Source: Acanthosepion pharaonis
Taxonomy: Eukaryota > Mollusca > Cephalopoda > Sepiida > Sepiidae
DNA length: 64,000 bases
Direction of reading: 5' to 3'
Assembly (NCBI GenBank): GCA_903632075.3
Contig: CAHIKZ030001779.1
Span: 2,226,501 to 2,290,500 of the forward strand
In this document: positions 21,890 to 33,849 of the stretch, in pieces
Layout of the letters: every line of letters starts with the position of its first letter
Position numbering within the stretch: the stretch's first letter is position 1
Notes under the pieces: generated by a model
The model's input: only the letters and a program-made list of their open reading frames with translations
Databases searched by the model: none
What the model was told of the DNA's origin: nothing
Program-made: the position numbers and the translations under genes

Positions 21890-22720
21890 TTTTGTTTAAT
21901 CGAATTTTTGATATTATTTTTTGTCATTTTCTTTTTCTTTCAGTTTTCATTTTTTGTTTTTTGGCTTTAGGCCGCCATCTTTAATTTTATTTTTCCTGGT
22001 TCACTGTTTATTGTTTTATTTCATTCTTTATAGTTTATTTTTATTTTAGTTATAGACTAAAAGCCTTCATATTGACTATAATCTATTTGTTTTTGTTCAA
22101 CATTTGATTTTTTTCTTGTCAGTCTTCTTGTTCGTCTCCTACCTCCTTTGGCTTTTATTTTTTCAATTTTTCTCTGTTGTAAACTTTATTTTATTTTGCT
22201 ACTGTTTTTTTTTCATTTGTATTCTGTTTCTTAATTTTAAATCTTTTATTCGTTTTGCATCTTTGGACAAATTTTATTTTCTTTATTTTTAGCTAGATTT
22301 CATTTTACATCATTTCTTTTTTTTATTGTTTTTTATTTTAAAACTTTCAAGGTAAATTTTTTTAGTACCTTTACCTAACTTTAATTTGACTTTTATTTTT
22401 AATTTAAGACCAATTTTCTTTTGTTTTCCTGGTCAAACCAGTTTCTTTCTTACACTTTGTATTTTTAATTTTATATTATTTCTTTAGTAGTTTAAACCTT
22501 TTAGAGTAAATTCTTGGTACTTTTTACCAAACTTTAATTTATCTCAAACAATTTAACCACAACTTTAATTTTCTGGTCAAATTGATTTGGATTTTGTATT
22601 GTTAATTTTGTATTGTTAATTTTGTATTGTTAATTTTTGTTTAATTTATTTTCTTTACACTTTATTTTTAATTTATATTTCCTGCTATCTTTTTCTTTCT
22701 TCCCACTTTTCCCCTTACTT
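21890..22720. repeat. T-rich strand-asymmetric tract with short tandem units
   Basis: About 830 bases in which the plus strand is strongly T-rich and A-poor. It includes three tandem copies of TTTTGTATTGTTAA at about 22590-22632 and recurring TTTTATTTTTAATTT blocks. No coding. Confidence 0.6.
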
Positions 22721-22739
22721 CTATATAATTTACTACAAG

Positions 22740-23660
22740 GAAAAAATACACACCTATTGGTTGCCTTAGCCATTTAAAGAACAATATGATCCAATAGATA
22801 AAAATGACCCTGTGTAATACCCGAAATTAAAAGTATTAAAAAATATTGTTAATGGAAAAGCTGATTCAATGGAAGCCAAGAATGGCCAAAATGTGACCAA
22901 AGAAATTATGTAAGACCATTCAGACAAGAACAAAAATATGGAGGCTGGTGAATCATTTTGCTGTTGTAAGTCTCCCCCTAAATGTATTATCAATATTGTG
23001 GAGATTTTGGAATAATCTAAGAGTTACACACACCTTGTAATAGTGGACTCTTGCAAGATCCCCAAGAACTAATCAAAATTGAAAAAAGGATAGTGTCAGT
23101 CTTTGTGGTGGACAAGCACATGTGAAAAATTTGTTGGTCCATGAAAAACAAAGTGGTAAAATCACTGAAGTCCCTGAGGGTTAAGTAACAGAGAACAGTC
23201 AATGTTTTGGTCTTTTTCATGTGGAATGTATTGATACCCATGCATGAAGATTGTGTAAATGCTGCCAGACAGGAACTTATTGCCAAAGATCTTATTTTAA
23301 TAACCTGTAAACGAAGGCAATCATAGGACCAGAATATGATATTTGAGGTCCCTCCTCAGATTATCAGGGAGCATCTTACTGCTTTCCTCTCACAATGCAG
23401 TTAGATAACAGGTGTCACCTGTGATAGCTAGACCAGTGGATAGAGTTTTGAGATCATGTTAGACCAGAAAGCCTTCTTCTTCATTCTCAACTGTTTGGAT
23501 GTAGGTGGCCTGAAATTGCGAGTCATTGTGACCATCTGCAGAGCAATATGCTGGAAGTGTGGAGAGACTGGTCTGTCACCTTCAATTCTGGTCCTTGACC
23601 ATGGCAACCAATACCCTCCCTGGTTGTCCAAGATGTCCAACAGCCATGGTTGATTGAATA
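22740..23660 (+). pseudogene. Tx1/L1-type LINE ORF1 remnant with CCHC-like motif
   Basis: The plus strand carries broken coding text, for example ELIKIEKRIVSVFVVDKHVK (about 23070-23125) and IFEVPPQIIREHLTAFLSQC (about 23340-23400), then ICWKCGETGLSPS at about 23548, a zinc-knuckle start C-x2-C lacking the usual His-x4-Cys. RNA-binding ORF1 proteins with such a C-terminal knuckle precede ORF2 in Tx1/L1-type LINEs. Many stops. The endonuclease/RT part follows after an interruption (from 25500). Confidence 0.55.
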
Positions 23661-25034
23661 AGTGATTTATTTGATCCATTGCTTGCCTCATCCCTGGTGA
23701 TTTTCTTTGATCATAAGGAAGCCAAAATTGAATTGTTGTCAGGTATCTTCCAAGCAGGGAGGAGACACAAAGAAAGAAAATAACACTCAAATCAAAAATA
23801 AAATACTAGTTTTATATAAGGTCCTTTGTTGGTATTTAGATGTTCTTATACAGACAATTATTGGCCCAACCCACTTCTAAGTTGGATGTGACAATTTGTT
23901 GACTTGGTAAAGTTTGTTTTGCTCATTTGGTGAAGTTTGGCACAAGGCTGATCAGAGATTCTTATCAGCTGATAATTACATGGGGTGTCTCACATCTGAT
24001 GGCTGGAACAATCTCTCTCGATAATCTCATTTCCCACTTCAAGGCATATATTGATGTTTGCCCAAAAGCAACATGGGGCATGACACAATTGGGAATTCAG
24101 TGTTTCCTCAACTTTCAACAAAGGCCCCTTTCTGCTGTCTGGTTTTTGAAAAATTAATTACTTCCCAATTTGAAAGTTTCTCCCTTTCTTCAGGTGTCGG
24201 TCACAGGCATTAATCTGCCACATAACTCCCACTTTCTCTCATTGGCATCTCCCACTAACACTCCTCAGTGGGCGTGAGTATTCCCTACCATCCTTGGTGT
24301 TTCACCTGCGCCTGCTACCTCAACCACCTCCCAACCAATGGTTCTTAAATTTCTGTTTAAGATTAATTCCAAATTGTGTTATTTACACAGAGATTTTCTC
24401 TTCACATCAACACCACATCAATTTTCCATTGTCCAAAATTGAAATACAACTCAGTTGGCTTTCCACACCTTTGGGGTTTCATCAAGGTTATTCTCTAAGA
24501 GAATTCTTATCTCTGAATTATGATTTTAAATCTTATCCAATTTTCTCCTCTTGCCTTCACAGCCTGTATTTTTAGCTGTATGTCATCAACCAAGTGTCAA
24601 CATATTTGCCATATGACTTGTCACAGTTGAATGTTGTTTTGTCCGCTAGCCCTCTGGTTCTCCACCCTTTTAGAGAATTAAAATCTTTGATCTTTCCTAT
24701 GGGGTTTTACTGGTATGTCGTTTGGTCTGTTCATTAACCCTTATTATTTACCAGTAACAAATAGCATCACATCTCTCACTTACCCTTGTAGTCATTGACT
24801 TGTAAATGATATCTCAAATCCTCAAATCTACTAATACACTATTTATCATGCATATTAATTCATGCAGTGTTTATAATGCCTTTCTTCTTCTTTTTCATGC
24901 AATTTTTTTTTTATAAAAGTCCTTCTTCTTCGTTTTTTCATGCAATGTTTTTTATCAGTCTTGTTCTTTTTCATGCATTGTTTTTTTATTAAAGTTTTTG
25001 TTCTTCTTATTTTTCATGCAGTTTCTTTTTTTCT

Positions 25035-25040
<6 letters not shown>

Positions 25041-25090
<50 letters not shown>
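25041..25090. repeat. (GT)25 microsatellite
   Basis: Perfect dinucleotide tract. Confidence 0.97.
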
Positions 25091-25091
<1 letters not shown>

Positions 25092-25178
25092 CGTTTTATG
25101 GTTTGTTCATCTTGGTTACCATTCTTCTCTCTGCAGTAGGAGGTTTTGGTTTTTCCTTAACTGGTGTCGGCTCCATTT

Positions 25179-25373
25179 CTACTTCTCTGTCAGATTCAAT
25201 CTGCTTTCTTCTTTGTCTTTATTTGATCTGTTTGGGCAAAGATCACTGAATAGTATCCCTTTCTCAAGTTGATGCGTGCTTGCCAAAACACCATTAATTG
25301 ATTTCTTCCTATACTTTCCAAGTTTCCATATCACTGCTACTATCACAGCAATGATTAACAAGGTACCTATCAC
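25179..25373 (-). CDS. Short open frame with a single transmembrane-like segment
   Basis: 64 codons starting MIGTLLIIAVIVAVIWKLGK: about 15 hydrophobic residues followed by a Lys/Arg-rich stretch, which is the pattern of a membrane anchor with a cytoplasmic stop-transfer and a polar 40-residue tail ending in a stop. Upstream text is partly open (with Cys and Trp) but has an in-frame stop just before the Met. It could be the end of a decayed membrane or envelope-like protein from a transposon, or chance. No homology claimed. Confidence 0.25.
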   Translation of the reverse strand: MIGTLLIIAVIVAVIWKLGKYRKKSINGVLASTHQLEKGILFSDLCPNRSNKDKEESRLNLTEK

Positions 25374-25499
25374 CGCTGATCAGTTTACTATCCTCACAAA
25401 CCATACTTTCTTTTCACAGCCCACATTCCCTGAAAATCCTTTGCTCACTGCTTGTACAGTTATAGAGAAGGAAAAAGGGGAATCTGGTTGCTGGTAGGT

Positions 25500-26270
25500 T
25501 CAGAGGGAAGCAGCAGACAGTGAGGCTTCAGTCCCCTGAAGCCCCTAGGACTAAAGGCATGGACAGACCCACTCCCTCTACCAGCATTAAGAGTGACACC
25601 CTGGTCTCTAAAACCACATCTTTCCAGGAATTGCAAAAAAAGTATGATCCAGGATATGAGAAGATAGAAAAGATAAAGTTTCTCAAAGCTATGCTAGAAG
25701 ATGACAAATCATTCACCAGCAAAAAGGGCAGCATACCCCTCAACCTCTACGCCATCCTCTTCTGCATCACAAAAGCATTTATCCTATCACTCATCCACTT
25801 CCCCCAAAATTCCATTCAGCAGAGTTCCCAGCCCATTCAGAAAAAGCTCAGGCTAAAGAGCCCAAAATTATAGAAATTGTATCAAAAAAGTAAAATACTT
25901 ATTGGTATAGGGACAAAGATCCACAAAACTTCCCAGAATCCAAAAGAGTTCTGATGATCATCCAAACTGGGTGGGATGCATGGCAGACATGGAGGCTATA
26001 AAATCTTTTAAAATTTCACCTCCAATTGCTATCATCAAAAATGATGAGATAAACAAGCTGAAACAGTTCTGTTCAGGGTGGGTCCCAGTTTTATTTCACT
26101 CTTCCCTCTACAGGGCTTTAAAACTAGCTTATCTTATATTGGTGGTCTTTTCTATGATGGTACTATCAAGAATGAGATGGCCCAAGAGTCAATGGGTAAG
26201 GCTGTTGGTATCCTTTCCCCAACCATGTTCAAGCAAATTTCTCAACCCTAATCAGTTCTCTGGTTAGCAA
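25500..26270 (+). pseudogene. Tx1/L1-type LINE ORF1 C-terminal part and ORF1/ORF2 border
   Basis: A 117-codon frame from 25520 contains hydrophilic text (TTSFQELQKKYDPGYEKIEK) consistent with an ORF1 tail. A second frame follows (25971-26267). These sit directly before endonuclease text, as expected of ORF1 in a two-ORF LINE. The family match is by position and style only. Confidence 0.45.
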
Positions 26271-27120
26271 ATTTCAATGCCTGAGCCCTGAGGTCAGAAT
26301 CTCACAGTGTGAGACTCACTTGCTATCTTCATCATCTCAGGGTGGATGTATGTTGCTTGCAGGAGATCTGGTTTTCAACTCTTGACCATGACATTCTGTC
26401 TAAGGGCATTGTCCTCTATTCAGTATGTTTTGATGGATGCTCAAACGGTGTTTCCTAGCTAGTGAGCAAGTCTGTGAAAATGGCATGTGATCTTATCTTT
26501 GCAAATCCATAGGGCAGGCTTTGCATGATGGATATTAACATAAAGAATAAAGCTTTTCATCTCATTGAGGTTTATGTACCTAATAACCATTCAGAGAAGC
26601 CTGATTTGTTTTGGTGGATCAAGCAGTTTTTGATGACAGTAGTTCAGTAGTTTTAGTGGAATGCCATCCTTGACCCTGATATAAATTGTATAGAGGAAAG
26701 ATTGAGTACTAACAACCTGAATATGAACTTTTTTCTAGACTTTAAAAAAGTGTTTGTTCTTGTCAATACATATTGCAATGAGAACCCCTGGGAGTAATAG
26801 AGGCAGCTCAGCTTCAGTGGTGCTTTCTTGCTACATTGACTGAGCCCTAGTTAAGAACATCAACATAGGGCTCTTGAGTTGTCCAAGTTTCCATTCAATA
26901 GTTTACAAGGATCATAGGCTTGTCTAAGTTCATATAAAATTAGATAAGATTAGGTTGGCTGGCTACTGGAAACTGAATGCATCATTATTTGGAGAGTGAG
27001 ATTTCCAGAACCATCTGCTACTAATGCTACAGCAGGAATTGATGGGGGCCGTGGTTGGGAATAAATGGTGAGATTTATCCGAACTTAGGTCTTTTTCTGC
27101 TAATTGCAGTTGCTGACACA
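26270..27120 (+). pseudogene. Tx1/L1-type LINE endonuclease domain, decayed
   Basis: Plus-strand text in changing frames reads LANFNAWALRSESHSVR (about 26265-26315), VCCLQEIWFSTLDHDIL (about 26345-26395), INIKNKAFHLIEVYVPNNHS (about 26535-26595) and an ILDPDINCIEERLSTNN block (about 26665-26715). Their order matches an apurinic-type LINE endonuclease: the QE of LQE is the metal-binding Glu, and the D-x-N near the third block corresponds to the GDxN box in damaged form. Numerous stops. Confidence 0.65.
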
Positions 27121-28015
27121 ATCTAGCAGAATTAGCAGAGCAAAAGGCATATGAAGAGAAAGTTGATCAGGCGATTAAATCCCATGATAGTGGGGAAGTA
27201 GCCTCCTTGCTTATCAAGAAGGATCAAGCTCTTGTAGTTAGGGCTAGTTTAAAAAGAATGGCTTCCAAGGCAATGAAAATGGCTGATGAAATGTGTGAAG
27301 AGGAAGTTTGAAATGCATTTGGTCAACATATCGTGAATATCATATTGCCGGACAAGTAGACCATGATTACAAATGTAGACATATGTGAGGCTTCGAGAGA
27401 CTACTTTCAGGAGCTGTTTACCATAGAGCCTTGTCTGAGCCCTGCTCAGTATGATGCCTTTTTAAATGACTTTCTCTGCTCTGAGGTGACTGAAGCAGCT
27501 GTGAACGAGGGTCATTTACTGAGTCTGAGATCTGGGAATTGCTGAAGCAGGTTGGCTAGGACAAATCTTCGGGATTAGATGGTCTTCCTTATGAAATTTA
27601 CTTTAGGCAATCACACATTTTTGTCCCCTTGCTGGCACTGATTCACAACAACTGGATGTAGCAGGGGTCTATACCCCAATGCATCACCAGGGATGTGATC
27701 AAGTTGTTTTGCAAGAACAAAAGCAGTGGGAATGGGATAGGTAATTATTGGCCTTTGACAATGTTAAATAGAGATCTTAGCCAGTCATTTGCAAACTGTC
27801 CTCTGATTTGTCTGGAGCAGACTTATGCTGTGAAAGGCAGGACTATTCGGGACAACCCTTATTTGGTACACTTCATTGTCGAGAAACTTGACAATGAAGC
27901 CACATTGATCAATTTAGATCAGTCCAAGGTATTTGATAGGGTTGACCATTGATTTCTGGATGCTGTCCTTTCTGCTGCCAGATTCGGGCTGAAATTTTGT
28001 ATCTGGATCCCACTT
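27120..28015 (+). pseudogene. Tx1/L1-type LINE reverse transcriptase, 3'-truncated
   Basis: Open pieces 27363-27545 and 27695-27952 with text between them: ASRDYFQELFTIEPCLSPAQ, then SSGLDGLPYEIYFRQS (about 27570-27610), NYWPLTMLNRDLSQSF and EATLINLDQSKVFDRVDH. The last is RT motif A (expected LDQSKAFDRVDH), with the catalytic Asp present. Text ends near 28015 before the YADD box, so the element is 3'-truncated or rearranged. A matching C-terminal part of this clade appears on minus at 30.1-31.1 kb. Confidence 0.75.
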
Positions 28016-28019
28016 ATGA

Positions 28020-28484
28020 ATCAAAAAATGTAACATTTAAATGTCATTTTACAAACAAAAGAAAGGCATCACTTGAAGTGAGTACCACTGAATAATTAAA
28101 AATAATTAAAAGTCAATGCAATCAATTAACAATAACATCATTGACAATTCAATAATTACCAATTTTGTCCATTTTTTTGTTGGTAGCAACTTCATTATTT
28201 TAATTATTTTATAATACATTTTCTTAAATTCAGAATAATTTTACCAAAATCAAATTGGGTGCAATTATATAGCTTATGGTATGAAATATGTATGAAAATA
28301 ATCAAAAAATAAAAAAAAGCAATAAATTAAATTCAAAAAGTTTAATTTAACTAACAGTAATAACTACTTAATAACTTAAATATATAAAAAATAAATTTTT
28401 TCATTCTATGTTTAATAATAGGGAGAATTAAAAAATTTGAACTATTTGTTATATAAGGTTAAAGATAATTATTTCTAAACATAC
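28020..28484. other. AT-rich DNA without recognised feature
   Basis: A/T-rich, short homopolymers, no partner repeat or frame of note. Confidence 0.6.
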
Positions 28485-28620
28485 CAATTTCTTGGTTAAT
28501 GCACTGCTGGTTTTCCATAATTCTTTAACTTTTATTTTTAATTTTTCATGAGCATTTAAGTCAAGACTGTCATCATTATATAGAGATTTTTGTGTTTTTA
28601 ACCTTTGTTGAACCCACAAG
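28485..28620 (-). CDS. Candidate internal exon, helix-rich protein (partial)
   Basis: The minus strand gives CATGGCAG as acceptor and TTG/GTATGT as donor around 136 open bases. After a completing base, 45 codons begin LWVQQRLKTQKSLYNDDSLD and later read EKLKIKVKELWKTSSALTKK. This is strongly helical, with Lys/Glu/Leu spacing like a coiled coil or helical bundle. Entry phase 2, exit phase 0. No transposon match was found for the segment, and its composition differs from the transposon relics. I cannot name the family. It is the most protein-like of the four candidate exons, but a chance open frame of this length is possible in 64 kb. Confidence 0.42.
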
Positions 28621-30120
28621 CTGCCATGTATAAATAGGTTATTTTCATTTTTTTTAAGATAAAATAAACTACTCTTACAAAATCAAGTTAATTTACTTAA
28701 ATTTACTAAATGACTTTGAAGCATATCGCTATGACAAATATTGGATATTTAAAAAAATTTTAAATTTATGTTTACATTTTTCATCTATAGAGTCTATAAT
28801 GACAGTTTGATGAGTGACAAGAAAATGTGCCAATGTTTTAAAAATGCCTAAAGATTTTAATTACATACGGAAATTAATCTTTCTTTTAGCACGGATTAAT
28901 TTAGTTTAGCCTTTAGACTATTACCTTTCAAATAAAACCAAAATTTAGCTTCAAAGAAGACATAAATTAGTTCAAATGTGTTTTCTGAGTTTATTTTTTT
29001 TTAGAAAGTCTGTGGTGGTACTTACATCACTACATCAAAGGCTACCAAAAATAAACTGGTAAATTCAAATTAAAAGAAAAGCATTTATTAGCTAGTGAAA
29101 CCATGAACCTTTTAGATATAGTTTGGAACATACCACATGACAACTGAATATTCTTTTCAAGATATCTGTTTCTCTGGAGACTATGTACTGACTAGTTCTA
29201 TAACAAACCAATCATTTTGAAGCAAGTAAAATCAGTTGTCATTTAGTGAATCTACTCACGACATTCCACAGTCAGCAGCACAAGAATAGTTCAGAAAGTT
29301 GGTTAACATCAAAGGAAAAAGGCCGTCCATTCATCCAACACGCTACTGCTTTCATCCAACATGCTGAAATGCAGAAAAAAGAATGGCGGATTTATGTCCA
29401 CATATATACATTCAACTCACAAGCAAGATAATCCTATTTCTCAGTTCTCCACTTGGACACTTTGAAACATACATAACAAATTTTCTTAGTTCCACAAACC
29501 TTATCCAAAGTGAAAAAAAGTTAAACTTTTTCATTTGATTTAATTCACACATGAATGTCTTTTACTATCATATGTTTATTTGTATGTAAAATATTTTTTG
29601 ACTCATTTCATATTGTGTTTCATTTAAATTTTAGAAGATTGTAGTGACAGCAATAAATAACTTATTAAATAACCCCAATTCATATTACTAGACTATGTAA
29701 TAATCTTGAACCAAAATAAACCTGTTATAATAGTACTTGTCCCTCTCTTTGTTAGTTCACATGACCATTACATCCTGTCAATACTTCATAAATAACAGAC
29801 TATTCCATTTTGATTGTGAGGAAAGAGGAGAAAATAAAAGAAAGAAGGGAAGATACAAGTGAAGAGAAAGACTCAGATTAAGCTGATACAAACAAATAGT
29901 ACACTTTGATCTCAATATTTATTGACCTAATTACATGAATTTGGCACAAAGCTAAGGAAAAAGGGGGCTAGTGAATGATTTGTCATACAAAGTCTCATAC
30001 TAAAAAATGAAACAACTCTTTATTCATCCCATGAACACAAACAATATTCCTTCCATCTCTTTCATCTGTCGACTACCATTCTAGACGACCTGCAAATCAT
30101 TGATTATGATATAAATATTA
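28621..30120. other. Intron- or intergenic-like AT-rich DNA
   Basis: Mostly featureless. On minus, a strong acceptor-like tract (TTCTTTTTTCTGCATTTCAG, about 29378-29359) precedes open text in two frames with an internal repeat of TGTTGGATGAA, but no frame reaches the GTGAGT at about 29260. A short segment before ACTTAC at 29020 also has splice-like borders. Both are too weak to call. Confidence 0.45.
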
Positions 30121-30129
30121 CATGCAAGG

Positions 30130-31130
30130 GTGTGGGCAGGATATGAACATCAAGGGGTGATCAGAGAGGATGGATCACATAACATGTTTCATTTTACCAG
30201 GTTGTTTGGATCCTGTGGAAGAGTATCAAGTAATGAAAACACTCCCGACAACAACACACAAATGCTAAAAAACACTTTAGTATGGCGCCTTTCGCATGTA
30301 CCAAACTGGTTTCCTTCACCCATCTGTTACAGAAGTCCTCCTTAGTCAGGCTTTGACTGTCACATTTTATCTTCACTCTGAGCTGATGTTTGAAGTATGC
30401 AATCAGGTCATTGTGAGACAGTGTATCTCCATGTAGAACCACAATATGCTTGATGTTCTACAAAACGATTCTGGTTACAGCCAAGATTGTAAGGAACATC
30501 ATGCATTTCAGGCCCTCCCATGAAAGGAGACATCAAGGTTTAATGCATTTTCATGCGCAATGCAAGCAACCAGGTCACCTACATATTCTCTGAGAGGGCA
30601 GAAATGTGGGTGGTGATAGAAGGCATACTTGGGCATCTCTTCTGAATCAGTGCATCTCCCACACTCAGGTGATTCAGCTACCCTGATCTTGAACCTGAAG
30701 ACTGATTGGCAAGGTATTTTGTGCTAGGTGCTAGGTCAGGGAGAACTATGTTGGTGAGGAAATCAGTTCCTAGGGCCCAATACCAATGGAACGAGGTCCA
30801 CCTCTGTCAAGCCAAAGGGATCTAAAAGGGAATCACAGGCAGCTTTGTTCTCAGTGAGTTTTTTTCCTGAGGGAACCTGGCGCTCACAGAGAAAAGCAGT
30901 TTCTCTGGTGGATCTATGATGCACCATTGTGGTACAGTGCAGGAAGTCAGCTCTGATCCCTGAAAAAAGCAGCTGCAGTGCAAGGCCTTCATATTGGGTT
31001 CCTGATCATCATGCAACTTGGGAATACCAGCCTCAAAGACTGTTTATAGTTCAGCAGGTGTAGCAAACCCAATTTTGATGTTAGCCAGAAGGCCCAGAAG
31101 AGATATCGACCATGATAGAATGGCAGAAAC
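30130..31130 (-). mobile_element. Tx1/L1-type LINE C-terminal region
   Basis: Minus text at about 30670-30540 reads ESPECGRCTDSEEMPKYAFY, HHPHFCPLREYVGDLVACI. The expected zinc motif C-x2-C-x8-H-x4-C has its first two Cys, but His and the last Cys are Tyr and His. The last part (open frame 30442-30194) reads DTLSHNDLIAYFKHQLRVKI and SLTKEDFCNRWVKETSLVHA, the C-terminal tail of this clade. It is opposite in direction to the copy at 22.7-28.0 kb and carries only the 3' part. Confidence 0.7.
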
Positions 31131-31945
31131 TGAGTAAAACAATTGCCAAAAATCCAGAATACCATAAATAAAATAACATCATCTGCTGAATTAGTTTTAA
31201 ATTATTCTTAAGAGAAATATTTGTATGATTGGGTTTGGCTAGTTAACAATTAATAATTTAAAATTAAAAGTTAAGCTGTTTAAAAATACTTTAAAATACA
31301 GGTAAGAATTGTAATTAACAATAAAACAAGATAGAATTAGATTATTAAAAAAAGTTAAATAAAATATAAAATACTCCCATGATGCATCAGAACAAGTATT
31401 TTACTGCCAAAAGAAAAAAAGTCAAAACTTTCTCTTTGTTTTTCAACTGCCACAAAAGGCAGAAATTATAGACAGTCTGGGATAAAATGTGTTGCAACCA
31501 ACAGATAAGAAAAATTTCTTTATTTCTTTATACATATATGTTCTTCAAAATATACAATCATTTCTCTGAAATACATACTAAATTTATCCTTTTTATGTTT
31601 AGGTTTTATATGATTTTGTTTGTAATTGTGTAATCCCGTTGTGGTGTCATTATACCCTTTTTAATACTAGAAAATAACATTCAGACAAAGCCAACACATC
31701 ACTAAAACACCACAACAAATACTTGTCATTCATTGTAATTAAGAATGACTGTTTAGGGCCACATGTTAAATCAGTTGCGCTCTACAATATAAATAAAAAA
31801 AATAATAAATTTCTTTTTTATATTAGAAATCAATGAATATTTTATCAGAATTTATTTCATACTACCCAAAATATTATTTTGTGGATACCCATGTTTAAAT
31901 AGTCACTTACATCTACTTTTTTGCATGTCCAAGAGACTTAATAAA
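31131..31945. other. AT-rich DNA without recognised feature
   Basis: No gene or repeat partner found. A splice-like pair around 31908-31940 on minus encloses only 26 bases and was not called. Confidence 0.55.
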
Positions 31946-32042
31946 GAAGAAGAATGTGCTCTCCATAAGGGTTCAAACCTGCATCTGCCCTTGTAGGAGA
32001 AATCACCATCTGACACAGTGTGCTCTTTTGCTAAACAGTGTA
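31946..32042 (-). repeat. Possible tRNA-derived SINE head
   Basis: The minus strand has AGGTTTGAACCC (about 31983-31972), close to the Pol III B-box GGTTCGANNCC, with an upstream TTTAGCAAAAGAGCAC stretch at A-box distance. The 3' body is not defined. Confidence 0.35.
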
Positions 32043-32540
32043 AATGTTTTTATGTATAGATGAATATTATAAAAAAAATCTCATTTTAAGAACACATAAT
32101 TTAAAGGTTATTATTTTATTAATTATTATAGTTATACACATAATTATGAATATTATTTTGTATATAAAAAGAAGATGCTATCTCTGCCTGTACTTGTAAC
32201 ACGTGTAACTTAAGAATTTCAGTCAGTGTGTGTGTTTTTTCTGTGGGTGACCCATCCTGATGAATGGCACATGCTCTTGGAGGATGTGCCATTTTATCAA
32301 ATCACCATAGATTGCAAAACAAAGCTGAAGAGCTTCTATCTTCCCTTTAAAACCTGAACTGGTTTTGAATCCAGAGTTGTTCTTCCTGAAGAGTGGTTAC
32401 CAACCAAGGCAAGAAAGCCCAGTCTACCCTATTTTATACTTAATCTGCTTCAATGCTTTTCTTCCTTACAAATTTTACATTTTACTGTGATTTTTTAAAA
32501 CTTTAAAAGACACAAAAAAAAGTTATGGTTGATAAGCACC
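32043..32540. other. Unassigned sequence with a short hairpin
   Basis: 32264-32292 holds a short inverted pair (GGCACAT ... ATGTGCC). The segment 32340-32420 has tRNA-like words (GTTTTGAATCC, GGTTACCAACC) but no clear element. No gene. Confidence 0.35.
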
Positions 32541-32544
32541 TCCT

Positions 32545-33060
32545 TGGATTATTTTTAATATGGTTCATTTGATACAAGGCCTAAGTGCCACTCAATGGAG
32601 ATGTTGTAAAGGTGTATGGGAGGAAGCAAGTATTGTATATTATGAAGACAGATAACAGTTGACCATATTGCAACAGTTCTGTGGGAGAAGCTGTCTGAAT
32701 GGAAGTTCCTCCTTAGAAATGAATATGAAAGGAATGAGTATGAGTCAACTCCATGTCCATGGCATGGTAGTTGAAGCAGAACCAAGAAATGTAGTTTGCC
32801 CAAATATCTGCTATGAAAATAGCAATGGAATAGCAAGAGTTTATCAACATTTCATCAGTGGTGAAGAGGTTGAAGGGTGGAAAACAATTACTCACTCACA
32901 AGACTACACTAACTCTTTTGAACTTAGTCATGGCTGGAAAGTAATGGTTGTTGAAACTACAGGCCAGATGTGGCAGCAATACTCCATTTTTGGTCTGATC
33001 TGGCTCTTGTAGAGATTGAACATGGCAAAAGGAGTTAGGTACTTTCTGGAGTGGTACATG
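32545..33060 (-). mobile_element. CR1/Jockey-type LINE 3' portion, family B
   Basis: Minus text IRPKMEYCCHIW (about 32995-32960) is the conserved block of the CR1/Jockey C-terminal half. The following FISKRNF-type and SFLPRTxAIWS-type blocks (about 32715-32650) are its downstream part in shifted frames. DNA at 32920-33045 matches 34510-34640 (GGCTGGAAAGTAA in both). Truncated and frameshifted. Confidence 0.7.
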
Positions 33061-33330
33061 TATTGTTGATAATGTTTTTATAAAAAAATGTATTGCTTGT
33101 ATCATTATACTATTTATTATTGTATTGGTTGTCATTTGGCTATAAAAATATATTGCTGGTCATTTTAATATAAAAATGACTAGTTGATGTTTTGGGGGGT
33201 TCACTATTTGCCCATGGGTGGGATGCTAACAAGTGTTATCACCATGGGTCAGGGTGGACCTGGGAACAACCATAGTTAAGAAGTGGTTCCACCCTCCTCA
33301 AAACCTGCAACCTCCCCAGATATAGTTTAT
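33061..33330 (+). repeat. Inverted-repeat arm, left
   Basis: CTATTTGCCCATGGGTGGGA, then GGTGGACCTGGGAACAACCA and GAAGTGGTTCCACCCTCCTC (33208-33300), are imperfectly repeated in reverse complement at 36590-36770. The flanking TATTGCTGGT words also pair with the ACCAGCAATA repeats beyond 36820. Arm length is about 270 bp, separation about 3.2 kb. Confidence 0.7.
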
Positions 33331-33845
33331 GATCATACCCAAAATCTGATAGTAAAATCAAATATGCTGGAAGTAAAAGTAAAATCATATAACATTTCTA
33401 ACACTTATTTGGACATATCTTCATTATTTCAATTTAACATGACTTCCAGCTCCATTCTCTTCTTTTTCAGATTCCATTGTCAATCCTTGTAAACCAAGGT
33501 TGAATGTAATACCTCCATAAATTAAATTTCCTATCAACTTCTGTTGTCATTACAAGAGAGCCTTATATAGACTATATATTATCCTAACCAGGCCAATTAA
33601 AATGCTCTCCTACAGAGAAAGTAAATAATAAAATCATAAACAACTCTTTCTTGACATACACTCATTTCTAAAATGCTTGTGTTTTATCTCTGTCATAAAT
33701 CAAGGTAAATGTAAAAATGTTTTACCATCTTGTATGTCATTCAATTGCAGTCTTATCTAGCATGTTTCATAAAGGCCAGTCTGAGCAATTTGATTTGCCT
33801 AGTTTAAAAATAGAAAACATTTGTAGTATATCATGAGATTGACAG
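33331..33845. other. AT-rich DNA without recognised feature
   Basis: No frame, repeat partner or RNA gene recognised. Confidence 0.5.
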
Positions 33846-33849
33846 ATTC

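Larger units (their letters stand above)
23661..25500. other. Interrupting block in the Tx1-type LINE, origin unresolved
   Basis: About 1.8 kb separates ORF1 remnants at 23.6 kb from ORF1-like text resuming at 25.5 kb, so this looks inserted. It holds a (GT)25 microsatellite at 25041-25090, T-rich repeats of TTTTTCATGCA at 24890-25020, a minus-strand open frame with a hydrophobic segment (25373-25179) and cysteine-containing minus-strand text around 23900-24180. No LTR pair or target duplication was found by eye. Confidence 0.4.

Noticed and set aside
23428..23790. 120-codon minus frame
   Set aside because: Antisense to ORF1-like text of the Tx1-type LINE (ICWKCGETG on plus).
24940..25272. 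Cys-Val repeat proteins on plus
   Set aside because: Translation of the (GT)25 tract with flanking T-rich DNA.
32659..33012. 117-codon plus-strand frame
   Set aside because: Antisense of the minus-strand CR1/Jockey C-terminal region.
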